From Nocardia sp. NBC_01730 (lineage in GTDB: Bacteria; Actinomycetota; Actinomycetes; Mycobacteriales; Mycobacteriaceae), in contig NZ_CP109162.1 of NCBI RefSeq assembly GCF_035920445.1, positions 6,386,001 to 6,450,000 of the forward strand: a stretch of DNA of 64,000 nucleotides, in the 5' to 3' direction. Of this stretch, positions 35,720 through 46,477 are shown one piece after another. The position numbers and the translations under genes were made by a program. The notes under the pieces were generated by a model. The model was not told where the DNA came from. It was given only the letters and a program-made list of their open reading frames with translations, and made no database searches. Within the stretch, counting starts at the first letter, position 1. The number at the start of each line of letters is the position of its first letter.

Positions 35720-36517
35720 ATGCTGCTGACCATCGACGTCCGCAACACCAGTATCGAGCTCGGTCTGTTCTCGGGCAGTGGCACGCATTCGAAATTGGTG
35801 CGGCACTGGCGGATCCACACTGATCCGCTGCTGACCGCCGACGAATTCGCCATGCAGGTGCGTGGGCTGGTCGGGGCGCAGTTGGACGAGGTGATCGGCG
35901 TTTCCGCGCTCTCGACGGTGCCGCCCGTGCTGCGCGAATTGCGCGGCATGCTCGGCCAGTATTGGGGACACGTTCCGCACGTGCTGGTGGAACCCGGTGT
36001 GCGTACGGGTATTCCGCTGCTGGTGGACAATCCGAAAGAGGTCGGCGCGGACCGCATCGTGAACTGCCTCGCCGCATACCAGCGTTACTCGTCACCCGCC
36101 ATCGTCGTCGATTTCGGCACGGCGATCTGTGTGGATCTGGTGTCGAAGAAAGGCGAGTTCCTCGGCGGGATCATCGCACCCGGTGTGGAGATTTCCACCG
36201 AGGCGCTGGTGGAACGCAGCGCGCTGCGCCGTGCCGAGTTGGCCAGGCCGCGTTCGGTGCTCGGGAAGAACAGCATGGAATGCATGCAGTCCGGTGCGGT
36301 ATTCGGTTTCGCCGGGCTGGTGGACGGGCTGATCGATCGGATTCGCGACGAGTTCGACGCCTTCGCGGGCGACGACGTCGCGGTGGTGGCGACCGGCGCG
36401 ACCGCCCCACTGATCGTCCCGGAATCCGAGACGATCGAGGACCATGATCCGCATCTCACGCTGACCGGCCTTCGGCTTGTATACGAACGCAACCAGCGCC
36501 GCAAGGGAAGTGTCTGA
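35720..36517 (+). CDS. coaX: Type III pantothenate kinase
   Basis: A 265-residue CoaX kinase that phosphorylates pantothenate, the first committed step to Co[19 protein letters not shown] is the phosphate-binding motif in its actinobacterial form; [34 protein letters not shown] and IIAPGVEIS complete the ASKHA-fold motifs. It follows panD by 17 nt and ends the folate/pantothenate run before the cysteine-responsive leader. Confidence 0.96.
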   Translation: MLLTIDVRNTSIELGLFSGSGTHSKLVRHWRIHTDPLLTADEFAMQVRGLVGAQLDEVIGVSALSTVPPVLRELRGMLGQYWGHVPHVLVEPGVRTGIPLLVDNPKEVGADRIVNCLAAYQRYSSPAIVVDFGTAICVDLVSKKGEFLGGIIAPGVEISTEALVERSALRRAELARPRSVLGKNSMECMQSGAVFGFAGLVDGLIDRIRDEFDAFAGDDVAVVATGATAPLIVPESETIEDHDPHLTLTGLRLVYERNQRRKGSV

Positions 36518-36573
36518 TATCGCGGTGTTGGATTTGTCGCATCCCGGGTGCTTGCCCGTACTACGCCGTGTTC

Positions 36574-36590
36574 TGTTAAACTCGCATCCG
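36574..36590 (+). promoter_or_regulatory. Extended -10 promoter of the cysteine dioxygenase leader
   Basis: TGTTAAACT at 36574-36582 is an extended -10 (TG-n-TAAACT). Seven nt later comes GTG at 36590, the first codon of the leader ORF, so transcription probably starts at the G of that codon and gives a leaderless mRNA. Confidence 0.65.
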
Positions 36591-36631
36591 TGTATTTCCG
36601 CGTGAGCGCCCAGGAGTGTTGTCGAGGCTGA
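36590..36631 (+). CDS. Cys-Cys leader peptide (uORF)
   Basis: A 13-codon ORF reading MYFRVSAQECCRG and stop, too short for standard gene calling. Two adjacent UGU codons lie at 36617-36622. It ends 66 nt before the cysteine dioxygenase ATG. Leaderless cysteine-rich uORFs that act as cysteine-responsive attenuators are known in mycobacteria; this one fits the pattern because it precedes a cysteine-degrading enzyme. An inner GTG at 36602 in the same frame would give a 9-residue version. Translation is inferred. Confidence 0.65.
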   Translation: MYFRVSAQECCRG

Positions 36632-36690
36632 CATTGCCTCGACCGATCGAGGCTGAGTACCTGCCCTCGACCGATACCAGCTCCTGGAGA
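36610..36690 (+). promoter_or_regulatory. Attenuator-like RNA with four alternative pairing arms
   Basis: Arm 1 TCGAGGC (36622-36628, inside the uORF) can pair with arm 2 GCCTCGA (36636-36642). Arm 3 TCGAGGC (36647-36653) can pair with arm 4 CCTCGA (36665-36670). Arm 2 can equally pair with arm 3, so the folds are mutually exclusive. An outer stem joins CCAGGAG (36610-36616) to CTCCTGG (36681-36687), which overlaps the ribosome-binding sequence TGGAGA of the downstream gene. A ribosome on the two Cys codons would cover arm 1 and the outer 5' arm. Confidence 0.65.
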
Positions 36691-36697
36691 TTCGCTC

Positions 36698-37303
36698 ATG
36701 CGTTCTTCTGTTCTTTCCCTTTCTTCCGCGCGTGACGGTTTCTCGACCACCGCACCAGTGGAGCGCTCGGTGGCGCCCGCGCTGCCGACTCGGCTGCGTC
36801 CGGCCGATTTGCTGCGGCTGACCGACGAAGGCGCGGAAGATGTGTTGGCCGGGCGCTTCGACCATCTTCTTCCCGCAAATGGTATTTGGCCGGCCGACGA
36901 GCGGTGGGCAACCAGATTGCTCACCGACGACGAAGTCGATGTCTGGCTGATCAGCTGGACGCCGGGCAAGTCCACCGAACTGCACGACCACGCCGGATCG
37001 CTCGGCGCGCTGACCGTGCTCAGCGGCGCTCTCTCCGAATACCGCTGGAATGGAACGGAATTGCGCCACCGCACACTCACAGCAGGTGATCAGGCGTCGT
37101 TCCCGATCGGTTGGGTGCACGACGTGATGCGCGCGCCGACGGCCGACGCCGACGCCGAATCGGCGGGCCCACTCGATCCGACGCTGAGCGTCCACGCCTA
37201 TTCCCCGCCGCTCACCGCCATGTCCTACTACGAGGTCACCGGCCGCGGCACCCTGCGGCGCACCCGAACCGTTCTCACCGACCAGCCCGAAGGTGATATG
37301 TAA
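36698..37303 (+). CDS. Cysteine dioxygenase type I
   Basis: A 201-residue cupin that oxidises cysteine to cysteine sulfinate using Fe(II) and O2. TELHDHAGSLGALTVLSG provides two iron-binding histidines and FPIGWVHDVM the third. The overall pattern matches bacterial CDO_I proteins. TGGAGA lies 8 nt before ATG 36698 and can be masked by the leader stem described separately. It shares one base (TAATG) with the rhodanese gene, so sulfur released from cysteine may be handled by that partner. Confidence 0.9.
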   Translation: MRSSVLSLSSARDGFSTTAPVERSVAPALPTRLRPADLLRLTDEGAEDVLAGRFDHLLPANGIWPADERWATRLLTDDEVDVWLISWTPGKSTELHDHAGSLGALTVLSGALSEYRWNGTELRHRTLTAGDQASFPIGWVHDVMRAPTADADAESAGPLDPTLSVHAYSPPLTAMSYYEVTGRGTLRRTRTVLTDQPEGDM

Positions 37304-37734
37304 TGACCCGTTTGACCGTCGACAAGATGCTGGAGAACGCACGGGCCCAGCTGACCCGGATCTACGCTTTCGAATTGCCGCGAGCGCTCGCCGGGGGTGC
37401 CATTCTGGTGGACATCCGTCCGCAGGCGCAGCGCGGGCGAGAGGGCACCTTGCCAGGCGCCTTGGTGATCGAGCGCAATGTCTTGGAATGGCGGCTCGAT
37501 CCCGCCAGTTCCGCCCGGCTGGCTTTGGCCGCGGATCACGACGTGGAGTGGATCGTCGTCTGCTCAGAGGGCTTTACCTCCAGCCTGGCCGCCGCAGCCC
37601 TGCAACAACTCGGACTGCACCGGGCAACTGACCTGGTCGGGGGCTATCAGGCGTTGAAGGCGGCAGGGCTGCTGAACGTCGCCGTGCGTGCGCCGCACTT
37701 CGTGCGCGAGGCCGACGCGCTCGCCTCGCTGTAA
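37303..37734 (+). CDS. Rhodanese-like domain protein
   Basis: A 143-residue single rhodanese domain. GGAILVDIRPQAQRGREGTL is the conserved entry segment, and VVCSEGFTSSLAAAAL is the active-site loop with Cys followed by SEGFTS. The domain usually binds a persulfide and transfers sulfane sulfur. It is translationally coupled to cysteine dioxygenase, and the same pairing occurs in other actinobacteria. ATG 37303. Confidence 0.9.
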   Translation: MTRLTVDKMLENARAQLTRIYAFELPRALAGGAILVDIRPQAQRGREGTLPGALVIERNVLEWRLDPASSARLALAADHDVEWIVVCSEGFTSSLAAAALQQLGLHRATDLVGGYQALKAAGLLNVAVRAPHFVREADALASL

Positions 37735-37936
37735 ATCACTCGGTCACTTCCATCTCGAATTAGCCGTGCGCCCAAGTGTTTCGGACACCGATCGATGCGT
37801 TCCGGCTATTTCGGGTGTCGACCGTACCCGGGGGTCGGCCCGTAGTTCGTCGCGCGGCCGATGCCGATTCGTTACTCCCGCGTAGAGGTCGGGCGGCGCG
37901 CAAAACGGTTTCCGGTGCACGCTAGGGTTGTTCGAT

Positions 37937-39493
37937 GTGAGCACCCCCAACTCTGCATCCTCCCGCGAATCCACGTCGGATTCGCGGCCTGCCGTGGCGC
38001 TCGACGCCGACGACGCCCCGGAGCAGATACGGATTCGCCGCGAGAAGCGGGAGCGGCTGCTCACGGCCGGTGGTGAGGCATATCCAGTGGTCGTGCCGCG
38101 CACACATACCCTCGCCGAAATTCGGGCCGCATATCCCGACCTGGTCGCGGACACCGCCACCGGGCAGCAGGTAGGTGTCGCAGGACGCGTCATATTCATG
38201 CGCAATACCGGCAAGTTGTGTTTTGCCACCTTGCAGGAGGGCAATGGCACCAAGCTGCAGGCGATGATCAGCCTGAACGGTGTCGGCGCGGACTCTCTTG
38301 CCGCCTGGAAGGCCGACGTCGACCTCGGTGACTTCGTTTTCGTGCAGGGTGAGGTGATCTCCTCGCGGACCGGGGAGTTGAGCGTTATGGCCGATTCCTG
38401 GTTCATGGCGGCCAAGGCACTGCGGCCGCTGCCGGTGGCGCACAAGGAGATGAACGAGGAGTCGCGGGTCAGGCAGCGCTACGTCGATCTGATCGTCCGC
38501 CCTGAGGCCAGGGAAAATGCGCGCACTCGAATCGCCGTGGTGCGTGCGCTGCGCAATGCACTGGAGCGCAGAGAATTCCTCGAGGTCGAGACGCCGATGC
38601 TGCAGACGCTGCATGGCGGAGCGGCGGCAAGGCCGTTCGTTACTCATTCCAACTCGCTCGATATGCAGCTCTACCTGCGCATCGCGCCCGAGCTGTTCCT
38701 GAAGCGCTGCGTGGTCGGCGGCTTGGAGCGGGTCTTCGAGATCAACCGGAACTTCCGCAACGAGGGCGCGGACTCCACACATTCTCCCGAGTTCGCGATG
38801 CTGGAGACCTACCAGGCATACGGCACCTATGACGACTCGGCGACGATGATCCGGGAATTGGTGCAGGAAGTGGCTCAGGAGGTGTTCGGAACGCAGGTGG
38901 TGACGCTCGCCGACGGAACCGAATACGATCTGCGCGGGAAGTGGGCGACCGTGGAGATGTACCCCTCGTTGTCGGATGCACTGGGTGTCGCCGTCACTCC
39001 GGATACTTCGGTTGTCGAATTACTGGCACTCGCTGATCGGGTCGGTCTGGAAATTCCGGAAGACAAGGGCTACGGCCACGGGAAACTTGTCGAGGAACTG
39101 TGGGAACACCAGTATGGCGACAAGCTGTACGCGCCGACTTTCGTGCGCAACTTCCCGGTGGAGACTTCGCCGCTGACCAGGCAGCATCGCAGCGAAGCAG
39201 GCGTCACCGAGAAGTGGGACCTCTATGTGCGTGGCTTCGAGTTGGCCACGGGCTATTCGGAGTTGGTCGACCCGGTGATCCAGCGCGAGCGGTTCGTCGA
39301 TCAGGCTCGGCTTGCCGCGCAGGGTGACGACGAGGCGATGGCGTTGGATGAGGACTTCCTCGCCGCGATGGAGCACGGCATGCCGCCGACCACCGGAACC
39401 GGTATGGGAATCGATCGGTTGTTGATGGCCCTGACGGGATTGGGAATCCGAGAAACGATACTGTTCCCAATTGTGCGTCCGGTCACTCGCTGA
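37937..39493 (+). CDS. lysS: Lysyl-tRNA synthetase (class II)
   Basis: A 518-residue class II enzyme charging tRNA(Lys). An OB-fold anticodon domain (about 50-150: [20 protein letters not shown]) precedes the catalytic core with motif 1 [10 protein letters not shown], motif 2 [12 protein letters not shown] and motif 3 [26 protein letters not shown] at 37923-37928 lies 8 nt before GTG 37937, suggesting a leaderless start; TTG 37928 overlaps that hexamer. About 200 bp without a gene separates it from the rhodanese gene, and lsr2 follows. Confidence 0.95.
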   Translation: MSTPNSASSRESTSDSRPAVALDADDAPEQIRIRREKRERLLTAGGEAYPVVVPRTHTLAEIRAAYPDLVADTATGQQVGVAGRVIFMRNTGKLCFATLQEGNGTKLQAMISLNGVGADSLAAWKADVDLGDFVFVQGEVISSRTGELSVMADSWFMAAKALRPLPVAHKEMNEESRVRQRYVDLIVRPEARENARTRIAVVRALRNALERREFLEVETPMLQTLHGGAAARPFVTHSNSLDMQLYLRIAPELFLKRCVVGGLERVFEINRNFRNEGADSTHSPEFAMLETYQAYGTYDDSATMIRELVQEVAQEVFGTQVVTLADGTEYDLRGKWATVEMYPSLSDALGVAVTPDTSVVELLALADRVGLEIPEDKGYGHGKLVEELWEHQYGDKLYAPTFVRNFPVETSPLTRQHRSEAGVTEKWDLYVRGFELATGYSELVDPVIQRERFVDQARLAAQGDDEAMALDEDFLAAMEHGMPPTTGTGMGIDRLLMALTGLGIRETILFPIVRPVTR

Positions 39494-39608
39494 CCACTGG
39501 ATTGCAAAGAAGCGGCTCCGTCTTGGAATTTCCGGAATTCGAGGTATTCTTGCCTCGGGTAATCGGCCTAGTATGCGGGTCGCACGATTTCGAGAGGACG
39601 TTCATCTC

Positions 39609-39968
39609 ATGGCAAAGAAGGTCACCGTTAGCCTGATCGACGATGTCGACGGTGAGTCCATCGCAGACGAGACCATTGAGTTTGCGATCGACGGTGTGTC
39701 GTACGAGATCGACCTGTCGTCGGCAAATGCGTCAAAGCTGCGCGACGGTCTGGAAGAGTGGGTTTCGAATGCGCGTCGGGTGAGTGGCCGGCGCAGGGTC
39801 AAGGCCGCCGCGGCGGCGGCGGGTACCCCGAAGAGCCGGGTCTCCATCGACCGGGAACAAAGCGCCGCAATTCGCGAGTGGGCGCGCCGTAATGGACACA
39901 AGGTGTCTGCGCGGGGCCGCATCTCCGCTGACATCACCGACGCGTACAACAAGGCCGCGAAGGGATAG
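39609..39968 (+). CDS. lsr2: Nucleoid-associated protein Lsr2
   Basis: A 119-residue H-NS-like xenogeneic silencer. The N-terminal dimerisation domain ([37 protein letters not shown]) and the C-terminal DNA-binding domain with the AT-hook-like RGR ([20 protein letters not shown]) are intact, so it should bind AT-rich DNA. ATG 39609 has GAGAGGA about 12 nt upstream. The lysS-lsr2-clpC neighbourhood is conserved, but here three unrelated genes separate lsr2 from clpC. Confidence 0.97.
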   Translation: MAKKVTVSLIDDVDGESIADETIEFAIDGVSYEIDLSSANASKLRDGLEEWVSNARRVSGRRRVKAAAAAAGTPKSRVSIDREQSAAIREWARRNGHKVSARGRISADITDAYNKAAKG

Positions 39969-39982
39969 TTGTATTTTTTCGG

Positions 39983-40020
39983 CCGCCGTCCCGGCGAATC
40001 GTGCGACGTCGGGGCGGCGG
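39983..40020 (+). terminator. Terminator after lsr2
   Basis: CCGCCGTCCCGGCG at 39983-39996 pairs with CGTCGGGGCGGCGG at 40007-40020 (12 of 14 pairs, 10-nt loop), followed by TCTTGTT. It lies 14 nt after the lsr2 stop. Confidence 0.75.
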
Positions 40021-40150
40021 TCTTGTTCGTGATAGGGCTTCGATATAGCTGCACGACCGGATGGCACGGTGGCCCATGACGGCGGACGATCGATCTTGCT
40101 CGCGGTAACCGAACGCGGCACCATGGAAACGTGCGAAGGTCACTGGCGGT

Positions 40151-40798
40151 ATGGAGAGGCGAGGTATCGGCGCAGTGACAGGATTCGTCGGATCATTCTT
40201 GCGGTTCACCGATGACACGGGTCGCCAGCGGGAGTTCACCCTCACCCCCGAGCACGAACGCGTCACGATCGGCCGTTCCCCGCATGCCGATCTCGCCCTG
40301 AGCTGGGACGCGGAGGTCTCCCGTCTGCACGCGGCTGTCGAGTACCTGGGCGCGCACTGGACCATCGTCGACGATGGACTTTCCCGCAACGGCACTTTCG
40401 TCAACGGCGACCGGCTGGTCGGCAGACGCAGGCTGATGGCGGGAGACGTCATCCGGGTCGGCACCTCGCGCGTTTCCTTTCACGATTTCGGCGGCGTCCC
40501 CGACGACATCACGCGCACCTCGGCCGCTTCGGTTCCCACCGCCCGATCGCTCACCGAGACGCAGCGTTCGGTGCTGATTGCGCTGTGTCGCCCGTACAAG
40601 CACGGCGCGGGTTTCGCCACCCCTGCCTCCAATCAGCAGATCGCCGAGGAGTTGTTCCTCAGCGTCGACGCGATCAAGACGCACCTGCGCGCGCTGTTCG
40701 CCAAGTTCGGCGTGGAAGATTTGCCACAGAATCAAAAACGTGTACGCCTGGCGGGACTGGCCATGCAGAGCGGTCTCATTTCCGATCGGGATCTGTGA
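40151..40798 (+). CDS. FHA domain protein with C-terminal helix-turn-helix
   Basis: A 215-residue cytoplasmic protein. An FHA phosphothreonine-binding domain (about 20-115) shows VTIGRSPHADLALSWD, VSRLHAAVE and SRNGTFVNG, the canonical pThr contacts. The C-terminal part (TETQRSVLIALCRPY, SNQQIAEELFLSVDAIKTHL) is a LuxR-like helix-turn-helix. This fusion suggests a transcription factor switched by Ser/Thr kinase phosphorylation. GAAGGTC lies upstream of ATG 40151; GTG 40175 is an alternative. Threonine-rich proteins such as the kinase homologue at 11.4-14.1 kb are conceivable partners, but that is speculation. Confidence 0.85.
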   Translation: MERRGIGAVTGFVGSFLRFTDDTGRQREFTLTPEHERVTIGRSPHADLALSWDAEVSRLHAAVEYLGAHWTIVDDGLSRNGTFVNGDRLVGRRRLMAGDVIRVGTSRVSFHDFGGVPDDITRTSAASVPTARSLTETQRSVLIALCRPYKHGAGFATPASNQQIAEELFLSVDAIKTHLRALFAKFGVEDLPQNQKRVRLAGLAMQSGLISDRDL

Positions 40799-40929
40799 GA
40801 CGTCCACCGTAGACGCCCGCTTAGCCGGTCGAGCTTCTCGACCATGGAGCGCGGCCAGGAATGCGGCTTGACTTGGAACAGACAACCGGAGCGATATCGA
40901 CTCCGGTCGGTTCCGAGCAGGAGGAAGTC

Positions 40930-41520
40930 ATGACCGCCGCACGTCTCGCCGCACTGGTTGTTGCCACGTTGGCGACGGGCCTGATCGCAGGCCTTTTCTA
41001 TGGGTACGCCAATTCGGTGATGCCGGCGCTCGGGCGCACCGACGATCGCGCCATGATCGACGTGATACAGAAGATCAACGTGGTGATCATCAATCCTTGG
41101 TTCATGATCGGGTTCCTCGGCACCGTCGGGTTCACGGTCCTGGCCGCGGGGCTGCATCTGGGCAAGGAGCATCGGACCACGCTGATCTGGATCGTGGTGG
41201 CGCTGGTGCTCAACGTGATCGCCTTCGCGGTGACCTCCGGGTTGAACGTCCCGCTGAACGACCAGCTGGCCGCCGCGGGCGATCCCGCGTCCATCGCCGA
41301 CCTCGCCGCGGTCCGCGCCGATTTCGAATCCGCTTGGGTCCGTTGGAACATCGCCCGTGCCGTGTTCCACACCCTGGCCTTCCTGGTGCTGTGCGGCGCG
41401 CTGTTCGTGGCGGGCATCCAACAGGGTAGGTCGACCGTGGCGGGGGGCATTGTGGCGGGTCGGTACGCGGCGCAGGGGCACCATGACCAGATCGGTACAC
41501 CAGCGCGCTACCAGAACTAG
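40930..41520 (+). CDS. DUF1772 (anthrone oxygenase-like) membrane protein
   Basis: A 196-residue membrane protein with four helices (LAALVVATLATGLIAGLFYG, FMIGFLGTVGFTVLAAGL, LIWIVVALVLNVIAFAVT, VFHTLAFLVLCGALFVAG). VTSGLNVPLNDQLAA and WVRWNIARAVFHT are the DUF1772 signature. Some relatives are anthrone oxygenases, but most bacterial members are uncharacterised. ATG 40930 is strongly supported by GGAGGAAG 4 nt upstream; the frame extends to 40861 without such support. Confidence 0.85.
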   Translation: MTAARLAALVVATLATGLIAGLFYGYANSVMPALGRTDDRAMIDVIQKINVVIINPWFMIGFLGTVGFTVLAAGLHLGKEHRTTLIWIVVALVLNVIAFAVTSGLNVPLNDQLAAAGDPASIADLAAVRADFESAWVRWNIARAVFHTLAFLVLCGALFVAGIQQGRSTVAGGIVAGRYAAQGHHDQIGTPARYQN

Positions 41521-41613
41521 TTTTGCAAACAATACGCCGGAATCAGCCCCGCCTGGGATACGCCCTGCGGTAGCTTCCTGGAACCCCCACCCCTTCCAGA
41601 TTTGGAGGCTACT

Positions 41614-42555
41614 GTGCGGCGTGTCTCGGGCTTTTCATTACTGATCGTCCTGCTCGCCGCGCTTTGCGCCGGTACGGCAGGTTCGGCGCACGCGGATCGA
41701 TATCCGGTCGTCTACAACTTCTTCGAGGGCATCCCGGCCGAGCTGGCGCGTCCTGGCGGTTCGCTGCCCGGCACCAACGACTGGTCCTGCCGGCCGAGTA
41801 CAGCACACCCGAACCCCGTGGTCCTCGCGCACGGTACCGGCGGTGGTGCACAGACGAATTGGGGCGTGTACGCGCCGCTGCTCGCCAACGAGGGCTACTG
41901 CGTCTTCTCTGCCACCTACGGCGCCTACGACGCGTCCTGGCCCATTTCCGCTATCGGCGGGATGCTTCCGATCGAGCAGAGCGCACCGCAGTTCGCCGCC
42001 TTCGTGCGCAGGGTGCTTGCCACGACCGGCGCGGCAAAGGTCGATATCGTCGGCCACTCCCAGGGCAACTTCATCGGCAACTACTTCGTCAAGCGACTCG
42101 GCGGCGCGGCCGAGGTGGACAAACTGGTCGGGTTGGCTCCGCCGTGGCTGGGCTCGAACGCCGGGGGCTTGGCCGAGCTGGCCGAGTACAGTACACGCAT
42201 GGGCGCGGCACCTGCCTTCGACGCGCTCACCGGGTTGGTGTGTCAGGCCTGCCGCCAGGCGGTCCGGGGATCGGACTTCGTGCGCGCGCTGAACGCGGAC
42301 GGCGTCTACCACCCGGGCGTGACCTACACGAACATCGCGACCGGACTGGACCAGTCGGTGGTGCCCTACACCGCGGGGTTGGTTCCCGGACCGAACGTGA
42401 CGAATATCGTCGTCCAGGACGGCTGCGCCACGGACCACTCCGACCACGTGGGAATCGCGGGCAGCCCGAGGGCCGCCGCGTATGTGCTCAACGCGCTCGA
42501 TCCCGCGCATCCGCGCCCGGTGCCCTGCGTTGACATCGCGCCGTTCATCGGGTGA
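41614..42555 (+). CDS. Secreted alpha/beta-hydrolase (lipase class 2 / esterase)
   Basis: A 313-residue secreted hydrolase. A signal peptide (VSGFSLLIVLLAALCAGTAG, ending in AHA) leads to a mature form starting DRYPVVYNF. NPVVLAHGTGGGAQTNWG forms the oxyanion loop, DIVGHSQGNFIGNYFVKRLG the nucleophile elbow, and DHVGIAGSPRA probably the catalytic His region. Four Cys residues (for example CQACRQ) could form disulfides. GGAGG lies 5 nt before GTG 41614. It likely hydrolyses short- to medium-chain acylglycerols or esters outside the cell. Confidence 0.88.
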   Translation: MRRVSGFSLLIVLLAALCAGTAGSAHADRYPVVYNFFEGIPAELARPGGSLPGTNDWSCRPSTAHPNPVVLAHGTGGGAQTNWGVYAPLLANEGYCVFSATYGAYDASWPISAIGGMLPIEQSAPQFAAFVRRVLATTGAAKVDIVGHSQGNFIGNYFVKRLGGAAEVDKLVGLAPPWLGSNAGGLAELAEYSTRMGAAPAFDALTGLVCQACRQAVRGSDFVRALNADGVYHPGVTYTNIATGLDQSVVPYTAGLVPGPNVTNIVVQDGCATDHSDHVGIAGSPRAAAYVLNALDPAHPRPVPCVDIAPFIG

Positions 42556-42843
42556 GCGGTCGCGGTCGGTGGGATGCCGTCGGCGGTGGTCATCGGACAC
42601 CGATGTTCGCTGAGGGCAAAACCCGGCCGGAAACGAATCGCGCAATCCTCACGTTATGAGTGAATGACCGTGCTGTCGCCGGTCGGCAATAGGGTGGACC
42701 GGCGGCGGCGAAATCCTCCGCCAACTAGAGTGGAGGCGGGGGCCGCAACCCCCGGGCTTCATGGCAGGCTGACGCCCACGGTTGTTACACAGCACACTGC
42801 GGCGTCTGTTGCCAGAATGTCGGAGCAGGAGAGTGAGGGAGCG

Positions 42844-45399
<2,556 letters not shown>

Positions 45400-45406
45400 A
45401 TCGCAA

Positions 45407-45452
45407 CGGAAAGGCCCGTGCACACCGGTTCCGGTGTGCACGGGCCTTTCCG
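45407..45452 (+). terminator. Strong terminator after clpC
   Basis: A perfect 22-bp stem, from CGGAAAGGCCCGTGCACACC at 45407 to its complement ending at 45452, with a TT centre. It begins 8 nt after the clpC stop. The following 260 bp up to the response-regulator end hold no gene that I can support. Confidence 0.92.
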
Positions 45453-45714
45453 TGTCCTGGTGCTGGGTGCGGCTGGTCGGCCAGGCCGTTTACGGCCTCG
45501 GGGTGAGTGAAAATATTCATGCTCAAAGACTGCGCCGCGCGGTATACCGCAGGTATCGGTCGCGCGTCGGCACTTGCAATGCACCGCGCCGCGTAGGTCA
45601 GCTACCCGGAACAGTGCTGTCCGCATCGGTTTACCGAATGCTTGCCGAGCAGCCTTTCCGCTCATCGGCGCGCGATTGCCGGAATATTGCTAGCTGCACG
45701 CGTCCGCCCAGATC

Positions 45715-46434
45715 CTACTGCCACCCCGGCCGGACCAGCCCGGATTCGTAGGCCATCACCACCAGCTGGGTCCGGTCGCGGCCATCGAGCTTGGTGAGAA
45801 TGCGGCTGACGTGGGTGCGCGCGGTGGCCGGGCTCATGCGGAGGCGTTCGCCGATCTCCGCGTTGGTCAGGCCTTCGGCGACCAGAGTCATCACCTCGCG
45901 CTCGCGGTCGGTGAGTTCGGACAGGCTGGCCCGCGGCGGCGTCTTCGCGCGCGCGGAGAATTCCGCGATCAGCCTGCGGGTGACGCCGGGGGACAAGAGG
46001 GCGTCGCCCGCCGCCGCCACGCGGACCGCGCGCACCAGATCGGCCGGTTCGGTGTGCTTGACCAGGAACCCCGTCGCGCCGGAGCGCATCGCCTCGAAGA
46101 CGTATTCGTCGAGTTCGAAGGTGGTCAGCACGACCACACGCACGTCGGCCAGCCTGGGGTCCTCGGCGATCATGCGGGTGGCGGCCAGGCCGTCCAGGAT
46201 CGGCATGCGGATGTCCATCAGCACCACGTCCGGTCGGAGGCTGCGGGTCAGCCGCACGGCCTGTTCGCCGTTGTCCGCCTCGCCGGCCACCTCGATGCCG
46301 TCCTGCGCGTCCAGCAGCGCGACGAAACCGCCGCGCACCAGTGCCTGGTCGTCAGCCACCAGTACTCGGATGCTCGCCGTGGCTCCGGACTGCCCAGCCG
46401 TGGCTTCCAGCCGCGCGCTCTCATGGTCGTGCAT
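45715..46434 (-). CDS. NarL/LuxR family response regulator
   Basis: A 239-residue response regulator. The receiver domain has DDQ in LVADDQALVRGGFVALL, the phosphoacceptor Asp in VVLMDIRMPILDGL and the Lys in FLVKHTEPADL. The C-terminal LuxR-type helix-turn-helix reads LTDREREVMTLVAEGLTNAE. ATG 46434 has AGAGGAGG 6 nt upstream; the open frame to 46677 overlaps the kinase gene. It is the partner of the histidine kinase just upstream on the same strand. Confidence 0.93.
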   Translation of the reverse strand: MHDHESARLEATAGQSGATASIRVLVADDQALVRGGFVALLDAQDGIEVAGEADNGEQAVRLTRSLRPDVVLMDIRMPILDGLAATRMIAEDPRLADVRVVVLTTFELDEYVFEAMRSGATGFLVKHTEPADLVRAVRVAAAGDALLSPGVTRRLIAEFSARAKTPPRASLSELTDREREVMTLVAEGLTNAEIGERLRMSPATARTHVSRILTKLDGRDRTQLVVMAYESGLVRPGWQ

Positions 46435-46477
46435 CGAAGCCTCCTCTGCCATCGGCCGGTCGGTTCGCCGGTGAACC

